From NCBI RefSeq assembly GCF_004458765.1, contig NZ_SPJX01000184.1:1-64000 (forward strand): a stretch of 64,000 nt of DNA, in the 5' to 3' direction. Source of the DNA: Microvirga pakistanensis. GTDB taxonomy: Bacteria > Pseudomonadota > Alphaproteobacteria > Rhizobiales > Beijerinckiaceae. Below are positions 35,458 to 44,245 of the stretch, one piece after another (position 1 is the first letter of the stretch; the number at the start of each line of letters is the position of its first letter). The position numbers were made by a program, and so were the translations under genes. Under the pieces are notes generated by a model that saw only the letters and a list, made by a program, of their open reading frames with translations, did no database searches and had not been told where the DNA came from.

Positions 35458-36201
35458 ATGCGCTTCCGCCTTGTGTTCGCGAGCCTGCTGATTCTGCTGA
35501 TGATGGGCGCAGGTGCCTATGCTCAGGTTCCGAGCCTCGATAGCCTTCTTCCGCCCGGAGATGGCGCTGCAAGTGGCCGGATGATCCAGATCGTCGTTCT
35601 CTTGACGGTTCTGTCCCTCGCGCCGGGACTCCTCATCATGGTGACGAGCTTCACTCGGTTCGTCGTTGCGTTCTCCTTCTTGCGTTCCGGACTCGGTCTG
35701 CAAAGCACTCCGGCCAATATATTCCTGATCAGTCTCTCGCTTTTCATGACCTTCTTCGTCATGGGACCCACCTTCGACAAGGCCTGGAACGAGGGCGTCC
35801 GCCCGCTGACGGAGAACAGGATTACAGAGGCGGAGGCATTCACCCGGACAACCGATCCGTTCCGTGAGTTCATGCTCGCTCATGTTCGGCCGAAGGATCT
35901 TCAGACCTTTATCGACTTAGCGTCCGCGAGTTACCCGAAAGCTAACGAGGGGGAGAAGATCGATCTTCGAATTCTCATTCCGGCCTTCATGATCTCGGAA
36001 TTGAGGAGGGGTTTCGAAATCGGTTTCCTGATCGCTCTCCCGTTTCTGGTGATCGACATGATCGTGGCCACGCTCGTGATGTCGATGGGCATGATGATGA
36101 TGCCACCGACGGTTTTAGCGCTTCCTTTCAAGATCCTGTTCTTCGTACTGATAGATGGATGGAACATCCTGGTGAGCGGTTTGGTGAAGTCGTACTTCTG
36201 A
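35458..36201 (+). CDS. fliP: Flagellar export gate protein FliP
   Basis: 247 residues. The cleavable signal peptide is followed by membrane segments and the family signatures SFTRFVVAFSFLRSGLGLQ and FMISELRRGFEIGFLIALPFLVIDM. It is the main subunit of the export gate. I chose ATG 35458; longer in-frame starts add residues unlike the family. The 75-base gap after fliL has no obvious terminator, so it probably stays in the operon. Confidence 0.96.
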   Translation: MRFRLVFASLLILLMMGAGAYAQVPSLDSLLPPGDGAASGRMIQIVVLLTVLSLAPGLLIMVTSFTRFVVAFSFLRSGLGLQSTPANIFLISLSLFMTFFVMGPTFDKAWNEGVRPLTENRITEAEAFTRTTDPFREFMLAHVRPKDLQTFIDLASASYPKANEGEKIDLRILIPAFMISELRRGFEIGFLIALPFLVIDMIVATLVMSMGMMMMPPTVLALPFKILFFVLIDGWNILVSGLVKSYF

Positions 36202-36287
36202 GCTGCCCCGCAGAGGCAGCAATCTTCGCACAAGGTTGATGGCTCAAGAAGGAATCTCGATATCTCTCATCATTGCCGAGATTCTCA

Positions 36288-37931
36288 ATGCCCGGTCGTC
36301 AGCATGCCGAAAGATTGTGGAACAGCCTCATGCATCTCGGGGCTCGCCGCTTGGCAGCCTTGGCAGCAATTGGCCTTGCCGTGTTCCTTGCCGTCGGATT
36401 CGGAGCCTATTACCTCAGCCGCCCCGCCCAGGAGACGCTCTATACTGGCCTCGATCGTGAAGATGTCGGCCGGATGGGGGCAGTTCTCAAGGATGCAGGC
36501 ATCCCATTCGACGTCAGCTCCGACGGGACTTCTCTTCTCGTCAGTTACGGCAACACAGCTCAGGCGCGCATGCTGCTCGCCGAAAAGGGCCTGCCTCACA
36601 GCACCAAATCGGGCTATGAGCTCTTCAACGATCTCGGCTCGCTGGGTCTGACCTCCTTCATGCAGGAGGTCACCAAGGTGCGCGCACTCGAGGGGGAACT
36701 CGCTCGCACCATTCAGGGCATGAAGGGTGTCAAGGCCGCGCGCGTCCATATCGTTCTCCCCGAACCTGGCTCGTTCCGTCGCGAGCAGCAGCCGGCATCG
36801 GCGTCCGTCGTCATCCGTACATCTCCAGCCGACGATACCTCATCCGCGCAGGCAATCCGGCACCTCGTAGCCGCGGCCATTCCTGGAATGACCGTCGACA
36901 AGGTGACCGTCATGAACACCGAGGGCACCCTCCTGTCCTCTGAGGACAATGTCGCCAATGCGTCTTCCGGCAAACTGGCGAACCTTGAGAAGACCGTCGG
37001 GCTTGAGATCCAGGATAACATCCGACGGACCCTGGCGCCCTATCTGGGCATCGGCAACTTCGAGATCAGCGTCGCGGCTCGTCTCAACACCGACAAGGTG
37101 AGCACCAACGAGACGATATTCGACCCCGAATCGAAGGTTGAGCGGTCGACGCGGACGGTCAGAGAAACCGAAGTCTCTCAGAACAGGACGGGTCAGCGTC
37201 CTACGACCGTTCAGCAAAACCTTCCCGAGGAGACGGTCCGGAGCGACTCGAGCGACAGTTCGAGCGAGGATAACCAGCGCCGGGAGGAGCTGACGAATTA
37301 CGAGATCTCCTCGAAGACGATTCAGACCATCAGCGATGGCTATTCCATCAGAAATCTGTCGGTCGCAGTGCTCGTCAACAAGTCGCGGATCACCTCGCTT
37401 CTCGGCGACGGAGCAAATCCCGCTGAGATCGGCGAGAAAGTCGCAGAAATCGAGCAGCTGGTTTCGTCGGCTGCAGGCTTCAAGAAGGATCGTGGCGATC
37501 AGATCAAGGTTGCCGCCGTCAGCTTCGTCGACGACAGCGGCGTGCTTCAGCCGGTACCGGGTCCCTCGATAGCTGAAATCCTGATGCGACAGTTCGGCAC
37601 TGTCGTAAACGCCCTTACAATCCTTGCTCTTTGCGCCATGCTGATCTGGTTTGGCCTGCGTCCTGCCGTTCGCATGCTCATCGCGCGTCACCAAGCCGAT
37701 ATCGAAATTCAGCGCGAGCAGATGGCTGCCCTCGCAGCAGCCGAAGCCAAGGAGATTGAAGCGGCCGAGCAAGACCACCTGATGAAACAGGCTGCTCTCG
37801 AGGATAATTCAGGGCAACCGCTGATCGAGATGCCTCGGACGCCCCAGCGCAAGTTGGAGCAGATCGTGGAACTCAGTGAGGAACAGGCGGCTGCTGTTCT
37901 GAAGCAGTGGCTCCGGCAGGAGGCTGCGTGA
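36288..37931 (+). CDS. fliF: Flagellar MS-ring protein FliF
   Basis: 547 residues with two membrane helices (about 23-45 and about 445-465), the YscJ-like part (RTIQGMKGVKAARVHIVLPEP) and the C-terminal FliG-binding tail (AAAVLKQWLRQE). It forms the inner-membrane MS ring on which the C ring and export gate assemble. I chose ATG 36288; a TTG five codons earlier is possible. It starts a second unit: fliF, FliH-like, motB, motC, fliK and a transglycosylase. Confidence 0.95.
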   Translation: MPGRQHAERLWNSLMHLGARRLAALAAIGLAVFLAVGFGAYYLSRPAQETLYTGLDREDVGRMGAVLKDAGIPFDVSSDGTSLLVSYGNTAQARMLLAEKGLPHSTKSGYELFNDLGSLGLTSFMQEVTKVRALEGELARTIQGMKGVKAARVHIVLPEPGSFRREQQPASASVVIRTSPADDTSSAQAIRHLVAAAIPGMTVDKVTVMNTEGTLLSSEDNVANASSGKLANLEKTVGLEIQDNIRRTLAPYLGIGNFEISVAARLNTDKVSTNETIFDPESKVERSTRTVRETEVSQNRTGQRPTTVQQNLPEETVRSDSSDSSSEDNQRREELTNYEISSKTIQTISDGYSIRNLSVAVLVNKSRITSLLGDGANPAEIGEKVAEIEQLVSSAAGFKKDRGDQIKVAAVSFVDDSGVLQPVPGPSIAEILMRQFGTVVNALTILALCAMLIWFGLRPAVRMLIARHQADIEIQREQMAALAAAEAKEIEAAEQDHLMKQAALEDNSGQPLIEMPRTPQRKLEQIVELSEEQAAAVLKQWLRQEAA

Positions 37932-38587
37932 TGCCGAGCTCCATCGTCGATCTCATCAGCGACTTCTCCGGCCCGGCTGCTTCCGAGGGCTTTGGAATCG
38001 CGACTCTGCGCCGCGTGCGGCAGGCTGCTGAGCCTGATGCGGCGCCCATTCCAAATGCGGCGGATTATCAAGCCGAGCTGATGCAGTCGTTCGAGGCTCA
38101 GGTGAGGGCTGAGGAGAGAGAGGTTGCACGTGAGCAGCTCGCCAGGGCGTTGAAGACTGAGCAGGATCGTCAGCGTGAAGAGCTGGCTGTCCAACGGGAA
38201 ATCTGGGTCGAGCAAGAAGCAAGGCAGGTTGCGTCTCAAATCATCGACGCAATCGACGATCTTGAGAGCCTACTCTCTGAGAGAGCTGCGAGGATCCTCG
38301 CATCGGTCATTCCTGAGGCGCTCCGGCAGAACGCGATCACCGAGTTCAACAAGGCCCTCTCGGCAATTCTAGCGGGCGACGTCTCTCCGCTCCTGAAGGT
38401 CACAGGTCCCGAGGACCTGCTGAAGGGTATCCGAGATGGCCTGGCTTTGCGGGATCGTGTCGTCGAGTTCGTGCCGAGCGACGTTGTCGAAGTGACCCTC
38501 GTTGCAGGGGATACGACAATCCAGACACAGCTTGGCCCTTGGGTGGACAAACTGCAGGCGCTTTTGAAGGCCGGTCAATCATGCTGA
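37931..38587 (+). CDS. FliH-like export ATPase regulator
   Basis: 218 residues. A long charged coiled coil (about 50-115, EVAREQLARALKTEQDRQRE) precedes a globular end with SERAARILASVIPEALRQ. That layout is FliH/YscL-like: FliH holds the ATPase FliI near the export gate. Its ATG overlaps the fliF stop (TGATG). No other FliH candidate exists in the locus. The sequence is divergent, so the name rests on layout and position. Confidence 0.6.
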   Translation: MPSSIVDLISDFSGPAASEGFGIATLRRVRQAAEPDAAPIPNAADYQAELMQSFEAQVRAEEREVAREQLARALKTEQDRQREELAVQREIWVEQEARQVASQIIDAIDDLESLLSERAARILASVIPEALRQNAITEFNKALSAILAGDVSPLLKVTGPEDLLKGIRDGLALRDRVVEFVPSDVVEVTLVAGDTTIQTQLGPWVDKLQALLKAGQSC

Positions 38588-39804
38588 GTCCAGAGAAGCA
38601 GGAAATCCTGATCATTCGCAGGGGTGAAGATGAAGATGGCGCCCTCAAAGGCGGCGCTTGGAAGATCGCTCATGCCGACTTCATGACGGCAATGATGGCC
38701 TTCTTCCTCATCATGTGGCTTGTGGGGATTTCCGATCAGGAGACCAAAGCTGGCATCGCCAACTATTTCAATCCGATTCAGCTGGCTGACTCAACCTCGA
38801 ACAAGAAGGGGCTTGAAGACCCACAGAACGTCCCTCCTGACCATAAGACCGACGACGACATGAAAGGCAAGGAAAAGGGCAGCGGTCTAGGGACAGGCGG
38901 AAAATCCGAGCAGCTGCAAAAGCCTCGCTTCAAGGAAGGTGCGCTCTTTCAGGATCCCTATGCCGTGCTCGCAAAGATTGCGGAGGAGGTCGAGCCTAAT
39001 CCGCACGACACGCTCGGTGCCGATGTCACTCCGGGGGAGAGCGACGTTCCGGGCCTGAGCAGCGGCGAGGCTTTCAGGGACCCCTTCGATCCGCTCTACT
39101 GGCAAGTCGCTCCCGTCGAGGAGATGAAAGCGGAGGGGCTGCCCAAACCAGGCACTGCAAGTCCGGCCCCGACAAAGGCGGAGATCGATGTCTTGGCTCC
39201 ATCCAAGCCGAACGCGGCGGCCACGGATCGCCCGTCTTCCAGGACTGCGACTGCGGCCACTCTCACGGAGTCGAAGAATCTCCCCGAAAAACCGGATCCG
39301 GCGACCAAGAGCGCTACTGCGACATCAGCGGAAGATGCTGCCGACCTGAGGGCGGCGGAACTGAAGAGAGAAATCATGAATGCGGTTCAACCTGGGATGG
39401 ATGCGGCTCCCCAGCCCCGCATCGAGGTTCGCCGAACAGGAGCGGGCACCATGATCAGTCTGACCGATGATTTCGACTTCTCGATGTTCGCGGTTGGCTC
39501 GGCCGAACCGCACGCCAAGGTCGTGCAGGCAATGGCCAAGATCGCCGGGATCCTGCAGTCCCGATCGGGAAAGATCGTGATCCGGGGCCACACGGATAGC
39601 CGTCCGTTCAAGTCTGCCAATTACGATAACTGGCGGTTGTCGCATGCCCGCGCGCAGATGGCCCTCTACATGCTCGTTCGGGGCGGCTTGAATGAGAACA
39701 GGATCGTGCGGGTGGAGGGCCATGCCGATCGCGACCCCAAAGTTCCATCGGATCCGAAGGCAGATCAGAATCGGCGCGTGGAAATCCTGCTTGAGGAGCA
39801 CTAA
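38581..39804 (+). CDS. motB: Stator protein MotB
   Basis: 407 residues. D33 in HADFMTAMMAFFLIMWLVG is the proton-binding aspartate of the single membrane helix (about 32-52). The C-terminus is an OmpA-like peptidoglycan-binding domain (VIRGHTDSRPF, GHADRDP, NRRVEILLEE). The linker (about 75-275) is long and rich in Pro, Ala and Lys, as in rhizobial MotB, where MotC binds. It overlaps the preceding gene by seven bases. Confidence 0.95.
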   Translation: MLSPEKQEILIIRRGEDEDGALKGGAWKIAHADFMTAMMAFFLIMWLVGISDQETKAGIANYFNPIQLADSTSNKKGLEDPQNVPPDHKTDDDMKGKEKGSGLGTGGKSEQLQKPRFKEGALFQDPYAVLAKIAEEVEPNPHDTLGADVTPGESDVPGLSSGEAFRDPFDPLYWQVAPVEEMKAEGLPKPGTASPAPTKAEIDVLAPSKPNAAATDRPSSRTATAATLTESKNLPEKPDPATKSATATSAEDAADLRAAELKREIMNAVQPGMDAAPQPRIEVRRTGAGTMISLTDDFDFSMFAVGSAEPHAKVVQAMAKIAGILQSRSGKIVIRGHTDSRPFKSANYDNWRLSHARAQMALYMLVRGGLNENRIVRVEGHADRDPKVPSDPKADQNRRVEILLEEH

Positions 39805-39806
39805 CG

Positions 39807-41087
39807 GTGAATTGTCTACGCCATGCTGCTCTCGCGATGATCCTGTTCGGACTGTCGGAAGCTGCCATCGCAGAAGATAAGCATCAGACGGAGGCGGCTC
39901 CGTTAGCGGAGCCCGCGCAGACTCAGCCTGAAACGGCCTCGAAGCCCGTCCAGATGGTTCGAACCCTGCAGCTGATGCAGGACCAGATCGCCATTGGCTC
40001 TACAGAGGCGCATCTGGGGCAGCGGGGTCTCCTGACGATCCTGGACGCTCGCTTCATGGATCTGGAGCCTGAAATCTGGCTCACCGGCAAGAACGTGCAG
40101 GCCGCCATTGCCTTCGTCCTCAGTGGCGGCAACCCGCAGATCCTGAGAAAGTTGCTGGAAATGGGCAATCCTCCCCTCCCTCTTGAGCACCGCAGCTTCG
40201 TGGAGGGAACCCTGGCTTATGTCGAAGGTCGGGAAGAAGAGGCGAAAAGCAAGCTCATGTCCCTCGATCTCGAGGCCTTGCCGCCCATGCTCAGTGCGCA
40301 ACTGGCTTTGGTGCAATCCGCACTCCTTGTTAGGACAGACGCAACAAAATCGAGTGAACTCCTCGACTTCGTCAGGCTGCAGGCTCCGGGGACTCTCCTT
40401 GAGGAGGGAGCGTTACGACGTCAGGTCTTCGTGGCGAGTCAGACGGAGGACATGACGAAGTTTCTTGCGCTCACATCCAACTATCTGCGTCGGTATCGTC
40501 ACTCGGTTTATGCCGGGAACTTCAGGCAACGTCTGGCTTCCGCTCTAACAAGAATTGACTTTGGAAGAGATCCAGCCTTGTTCAAGGGAGTCGTTGAAGT
40601 CCTGAACGATCTGGAACCGGAAGTCAGACGGGAGTTGTACCTCCTTGCCGCCCGCTCGTCGGTGGAGCACGGATATACGAAATCGGCTCAATTGCTTGCC
40701 GAAAAGGCACAGGAATTGTCGGGAGGCGACACTGCCAGTGCGATCCGCGCGAAACTCTATCGTGCGGCGGCCATGATCGTATCAATAGAGACGATCGGCA
40801 CCGCAGTCGCCGATTTGGAGAGCATTGATGCATCTTCCCTTCGGGACGGTGACCTGGTGCTTCTGCGCTCAGCGCTTGCCATGGCCGGACATATACGGCA
40901 AGCCCCGGGTGCTCGGATGGCAGAGTCGGAGAACAAGCAGCCCTTGAAATCTACCCAGGCCGTGGCCACCGTCGCTCAGGACGTTCCCAAGCAAGCGCCA
41001 GAACAGCTCAAGGTCTTATCAAAGACACGAGATACCCTGAACCGCATCGACAAGCTCATCAAGAATCAGGCGTCAACCGTTCAATGA
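39807..41087 (+). CDS. motC: Periplasmic motor protein MotC
   Basis: 426 residues with a signal peptide (to about residue 23, EAAIAED) and an all-helical body (QLMQDQIAIGSTEAHLGQRGLL). In Sinorhizobium MotC binds the periplasmic part of MotB and controls rotary speed. The start is GTG two bases after motB. The linked motE gene (33648) supports the name. Confidence 0.92.
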   Translation: MNCLRHAALAMILFGLSEAAIAEDKHQTEAAPLAEPAQTQPETASKPVQMVRTLQLMQDQIAIGSTEAHLGQRGLLTILDARFMDLEPEIWLTGKNVQAAIAFVLSGGNPQILRKLLEMGNPPLPLEHRSFVEGTLAYVEGREEEAKSKLMSLDLEALPPMLSAQLALVQSALLVRTDATKSSELLDFVRLQAPGTLLEEGALRRQVFVASQTEDMTKFLALTSNYLRRYRHSVYAGNFRQRLASALTRIDFGRDPALFKGVVEVLNDLEPEVRRELYLLAARSSVEHGYTKSAQLLAEKAQELSGGDTASAIRAKLYRAAAMIVSIETIGTAVADLESIDASSLRDGDLVLLRSALAMAGHIRQAPGARMAESENKQPLKSTQAVATVAQDVPKQAPEQLKVLSKTRDTLNRIDKLIKNQASTVQ

Positions 41088-42442
41088 GTCCGTTTGATAT
41101 TCTGGCCCGAACTTTTGTCAGATCTCCCGATGCGCAGCAGCTGCGCGATTCCTCCATCACTCCTGAAGTGATGGAAGGCATCTCGATATCCGCGGACGCA
41201 GAATCCTTCGCCTCTCTTCTCAAGGGCTTGGCGGGACGTCTGCCGGGGAGCAGTGACAACGCCCCTTCAACTGGCGCTCCTGAACAACTCGAATTGCCGT
41301 CAGACACGAAGACGGCCGATGCAGTCGGTGCAGATGTTGCGAGCGCGGTTCTTTCTCTTCTTCAAGGAATTGTGCCGAATTCCGATGCGCAGAGGGCCGC
41401 AGGTCATTCGAACGAGAATGGGCCGGAAGGTGAGGCTACGTCACAGCTTCCTCTGGAGGGAATGCAGCAATTGCAGGACAAGAGCGATCTTGGAGGTTTG
41501 GCAAAGGCTCCAAGGCTTGCGGTTGCCGTTCAACACCAGGAAACTCACTTTAAACCTGTGATCGAGAATGTTGAGGCAGGGCGGCAGCTAGAAACCGCAG
41601 GCGAAGAAGAGACTGTTTCCGACCCTGGACCAGCTGCCGGTTCGGCATCAGCCGACGATGTGATGCCCAGAACTTTGAATACGCCACATCTCGAAAGAGA
41701 ACGGGCTGCCAATGTCAGCCGCGTGTCAGATCTACCCTCACATAGGACTCAAGCTCCGGTAGAACCAGACGCTCGACAAGAGGATACGGTGTCCATTCCG
41801 ACTCACAAGCAGGTGACGACCAGGTCGGACGAGCAGGCGAAAGCAGATGCTGTTCCCATGCGCAAGTCGAACGTGGGCGCTGAGATCGCCGCACTGCCCC
41901 CTGAAACGCTCGACGGAATAGCGGGTGCAGTCAAGTCGGATCTCCGAAGAGCAACCGACAGCGCGCCGGCACAACCCTTGCCAGTTAACGAAGCAATCCG
42001 GACGATCTCCATCAAGCCATCCGACAATGCCCTGAGGATCCTCAATCTGCAGCTTCATCCCGCAGATCTTGGAATGGTCACCATCAAGATGCGGCTCGCG
42101 GGCGACAGCCTCGAAATGGAACTGCATGTTGAACAGGAGGATACGGCGCAGATGCTGCGTCATGATTCCGAGAAGTTATCCGCGCTCCTTCGTGGGTCAG
42201 GATATCGACCAGACACGATCAGCATTCATGTGGTTGATGCTGCGATTCAGGATCGGGCGATCACCCGTACACAGCCCGACACGCAAATGCAGGGGCAATC
42301 CTTCCCGCAGGGAGGGGCGAGCCAGGGAGGGCGTTCTCGAGACCAGGAAAAACATCATGCGGATACGAGAGCAGAGCAACACAAGAACGCGGATGAAGGC
42401 CGGGTCCTGGACGGCCCTCGCCCTGGCGGCGTTTACCTCTAG
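41084..42442 (+). CDS. fliK: Hook-length control protein FliK
   Basis: 452 residues. A long low-complexity ruler-like N-terminal part precedes the conserved C-terminal Flg_hook domain (about 305-385: LQLHPADLGMVTIKMRLAGDSLEMELHVE). FliK is exported, measures the hook and switches substrate specificity through FlhB. In rhizobia the gene after motC was once called motD. It overlaps motC by four bases. Confidence 0.9.
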   Translation: MSPFDILARTFVRSPDAQQLRDSSITPEVMEGISISADAESFASLLKGLAGRLPGSSDNAPSTGAPEQLELPSDTKTADAVGADVASAVLSLLQGIVPNSDAQRAAGHSNENGPEGEATSQLPLEGMQQLQDKSDLGGLAKAPRLAVAVQHQETHFKPVIENVEAGRQLETAGEEETVSDPGPAAGSASADDVMPRTLNTPHLERERAANVSRVSDLPSHRTQAPVEPDARQEDTVSIPTHKQVTTRSDEQAKADAVPMRKSNVGAEIAALPPETLDGIAGAVKSDLRRATDSAPAQPLPVNEAIRTISIKPSDNALRILNLQLHPADLGMVTIKMRLAGDSLEMELHVEQEDTAQMLRHDSEKLSALLRGSGYRPDTISIHVVDAAIQDRAITRTQPDTQMQGQSFPQGGASQGGRSRDQEKHHADTRAEQHKNADEGRVLDGPRPGGVYL

Positions 42443-43010
42443 TGCTGCCGATGTAAGCCCGTCGCGCGCTCAATCCGCAAACCAGCTCTGTGAACGAGAG
42501 ATGGTGCGGGCCGCCGCGAAGTATGGCGTCCCTCTTGGAATGCTGTACTCGGTCGGGCTGACGGAGACCGGGCGACGGGGATCGCTGCAACCTTACGCGA
42601 TGAATGTCGAGGGGCGCGCCGTCTTCTCAAACACTCTCGCTGAAGCGGTCGAGCGGTTTGAGGAAGCCCGTCGGGCGGGAGCGAAGCTGATCGATCTTGG
42701 CTGCATGCAGATCAACCACTATTATCATCGTGAAAAGTTTCCCTCTCTGGAGAGCATGCTGAGCCCACGTAACAATGTGGAGTACGCAGCTCGCTTCCTC
42801 AGCGAGCTTAAAGGACGTCACGAAACCTGGACGATGGCCGTGGCGCGCTATCACGCCGGTCCGGACAATGATCCTGCTCAGAAGCGCTATGTATGCCGGG
42901 TGATCGCGAACATGGTTGCGACCGGATTCGGGCAATGGACCCCGAATGCCCGATCCTTCTGCGCGGATGCTCCAGGGATGCGACCTGGACAAACAGCCTC
43001 TGACGGGTGA
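42357..43010 (+). CDS. Periplasmic lytic transglycosylase
   Basis: 217 residues. After a basic N-terminus and a hydrophobic segment comes a single SLT domain: YSVGLTETGRRGSLQPYAMN with the likely catalytic Glu of TETG, CMQINHYYH and VARYHAGPDN. It cuts peptidoglycan glycan strands. It overlaps the end of fliK by 86 bases in another frame. ATG 42357 has AGGAAAA upstream; ATG 42393 would give a more typical signal peptide. Since flgJ here encodes only the rod-binding half, this enzyme probably opens the wall for the rod. Confidence 0.88.
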   Translation: MRIREQSNTRTRMKAGSWTALALAAFTSSAADVSPSRAQSANQLCEREMVRAAAKYGVPLGMLYSVGLTETGRRGSLQPYAMNVEGRAVFSNTLAEAVERFEEARRAGAKLIDLGCMQINHYYHREKFPSLESMLSPRNNVEYAARFLSELKGRHETWTMAVARYHAGPDNDPAQKRYVCRVIANMVATGFGQWTPNARSFCADAPGMRPGQTASDG

Positions 43011-43021
43011 GCGAACGGCTG

Positions 43022-43723
43022 CTAACGCTGCATCTTGAGAGACACACCCGTCTGGTTGAGGGCTCCAGTGAGCGAGGCCTCCGAGCCTTCCAGCCGGGCT
43101 ATCTCCGAGCCGCGGGACCAGAGTGAGATCCGGGTTCCTTCCAATTTCCACATGTTGACGCTTCGCAGCGTCGCAATCGAGCATTTCGAACTCGACGCCT
43201 TGTACAGGTCGAGGGATGCGACGCTCGAGAGACGAACAAGGCATGATTGCCCGGTAGCATCCGTTACCCTCCAGGTCCCCGCATAGGACGACGCCTGCTG
43301 CGGAGACGTGAAAACGCCCGGCGGCGATGAAGGCGCTGATATGAGCGCCGAGTCCTGAGGTCGACCGCGCGGAAGCGAAGCCTGCTCCGTCAGACCATTG
43401 TCCGTCTCGAAAAATGCACCTCCAGAACGAGGCGGAGGTGGATCGGGCGGTAGATCACTTTCGTAGTGATGGCGTTGCCGATGGATCGTAGGCTCGACGA
43501 TAATGGCAGGCGAGAGAAGTCCCGGCGGATAGCTCGCTCCGGAGATGACGAGTGGCCGCTCGTCGGCAACTCTCCGACCCCACGGAGCCGAATGTTCCGG
43601 ATAGCTGCGCTGGATGCCGGGCGGTCCCCATGGGCCTTGGGAGTAAAGACTATCCCTCGAGTTGCAGCCGGCAAGCACGCAGGCGGCTGACAGAATGAGC
43701 AGTTGAGCATTGATCCGCGTCAC
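43022..43723 (-). CDS. Lipoprotein with AprI/Inh-type protease-inhibitor domain
   Basis: 233 residues starting at GTG 43723. Lipobox LAGC with C20, a Pro-rich linker (about 25-140) and a C-terminal domain with YAGTWRVTDATGQSC, C161 and C181, and W192. This is the beta-barrel pattern of the AprI/Inh family, whose members inhibit secreted metalloproteases in the periplasm. It is the last gene of the - strand motA operon, 21 bases after an unknown gene. Many Inh-domain lipoproteins have no known protease, and none is encoded here. A motility role is unproven. Confidence 0.7.
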   Translation of the reverse strand: MTRINAQLLILSAACVLAGCNSRDSLYSQGPWGPPGIQRSYPEHSAPWGRRVADERPLVISGASYPPGLLSPAIIVEPTIHRQRHHYESDLPPDPPPPRSGGAFFETDNGLTEQASLPRGRPQDSALISAPSSPPGVFTSPQQASSYAGTWRVTDATGQSCLVRLSSVASLDLYKASSSKCSIATLRSVNMWKLEGTRISLWSRGSEIARLEGSEASLTGALNQTGVSLKMQR

Positions 43724-43744
43724 GGGGCGATCTGCCGTTGCTTC

Positions 43745-44245
43745 TCAGTGCCGTACGCCGACAGACGGGCAATAGGACGAGCGAAAGCGTGCCGGAAGAG
43801 GCCGGAGGCGGGCGGATGTAATAACCTTGGCAAAGGAGTGGGGGTCGAAATCAGCCTCGGGAGTCTCCGACAACACGACCCTGTTGATGTGGACTCCGAC
43901 CGAGTACTCGCCGAGGACGAGCTTGAAGTCGACGCTCACCATGTCGTGCGAGAATTCCATGTCCAGTACGACGCAGGGAGGATGCCCCAGCGCAGTGCTG
44001 ATATTGGCAGAGCGTGCATAAGAGAGGGTATGGCCCTTGAAGAACAGCTCCGCACAGGATGAAACGATCTCATCCATGTTGCCGTGCAGTTGATTACTGA
44101 CGTATGACTGGATGACTTCGGCATCCACCAAGCAGAAATCTGCGATGACATCCTTGATGTTGCAGGCGAGAACCTCTTCAAACGCATTCAGGTCGATGCT
44201 TCCTTGGAAGAGCTCTGCTTCGGCCGGTGGGGAATGCCTTCTCAT
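43745..44245 (-). CDS. Unknown protein coupled to flhB
   Basis: 166 residues, no signal peptide or membrane segment. The N-terminal half is helical and acidic (FEEVLACNIKDVIADFCLVDAEVIQSYV). The second half is strand-rich (HPPCVVLDMEFSHDMVSVDFKLVLGEYSVGVHINRVVLS). Its ATG overlaps the flhB stop (ATGA), so it is made together with FlhB and the switch proteins. I do not recognise the family. The position argues for a flagellar assembly or switch accessory role, which is inference. Confidence 0.75.
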   Translation of the reverse strand: MRRHSPPAEAELFQGSIDLNAFEEVLACNIKDVIADFCLVDAEVIQSYVSNQLHGNMDEIVSSCAELFFKGHTLSYARSANISTALGHPPCVVLDMEFSHDMVSVDFKLVLGEYSVGVHINRVVLSETPEADFDPHSFAKVITSARLRPLPARFRSSYCPSVGVRH

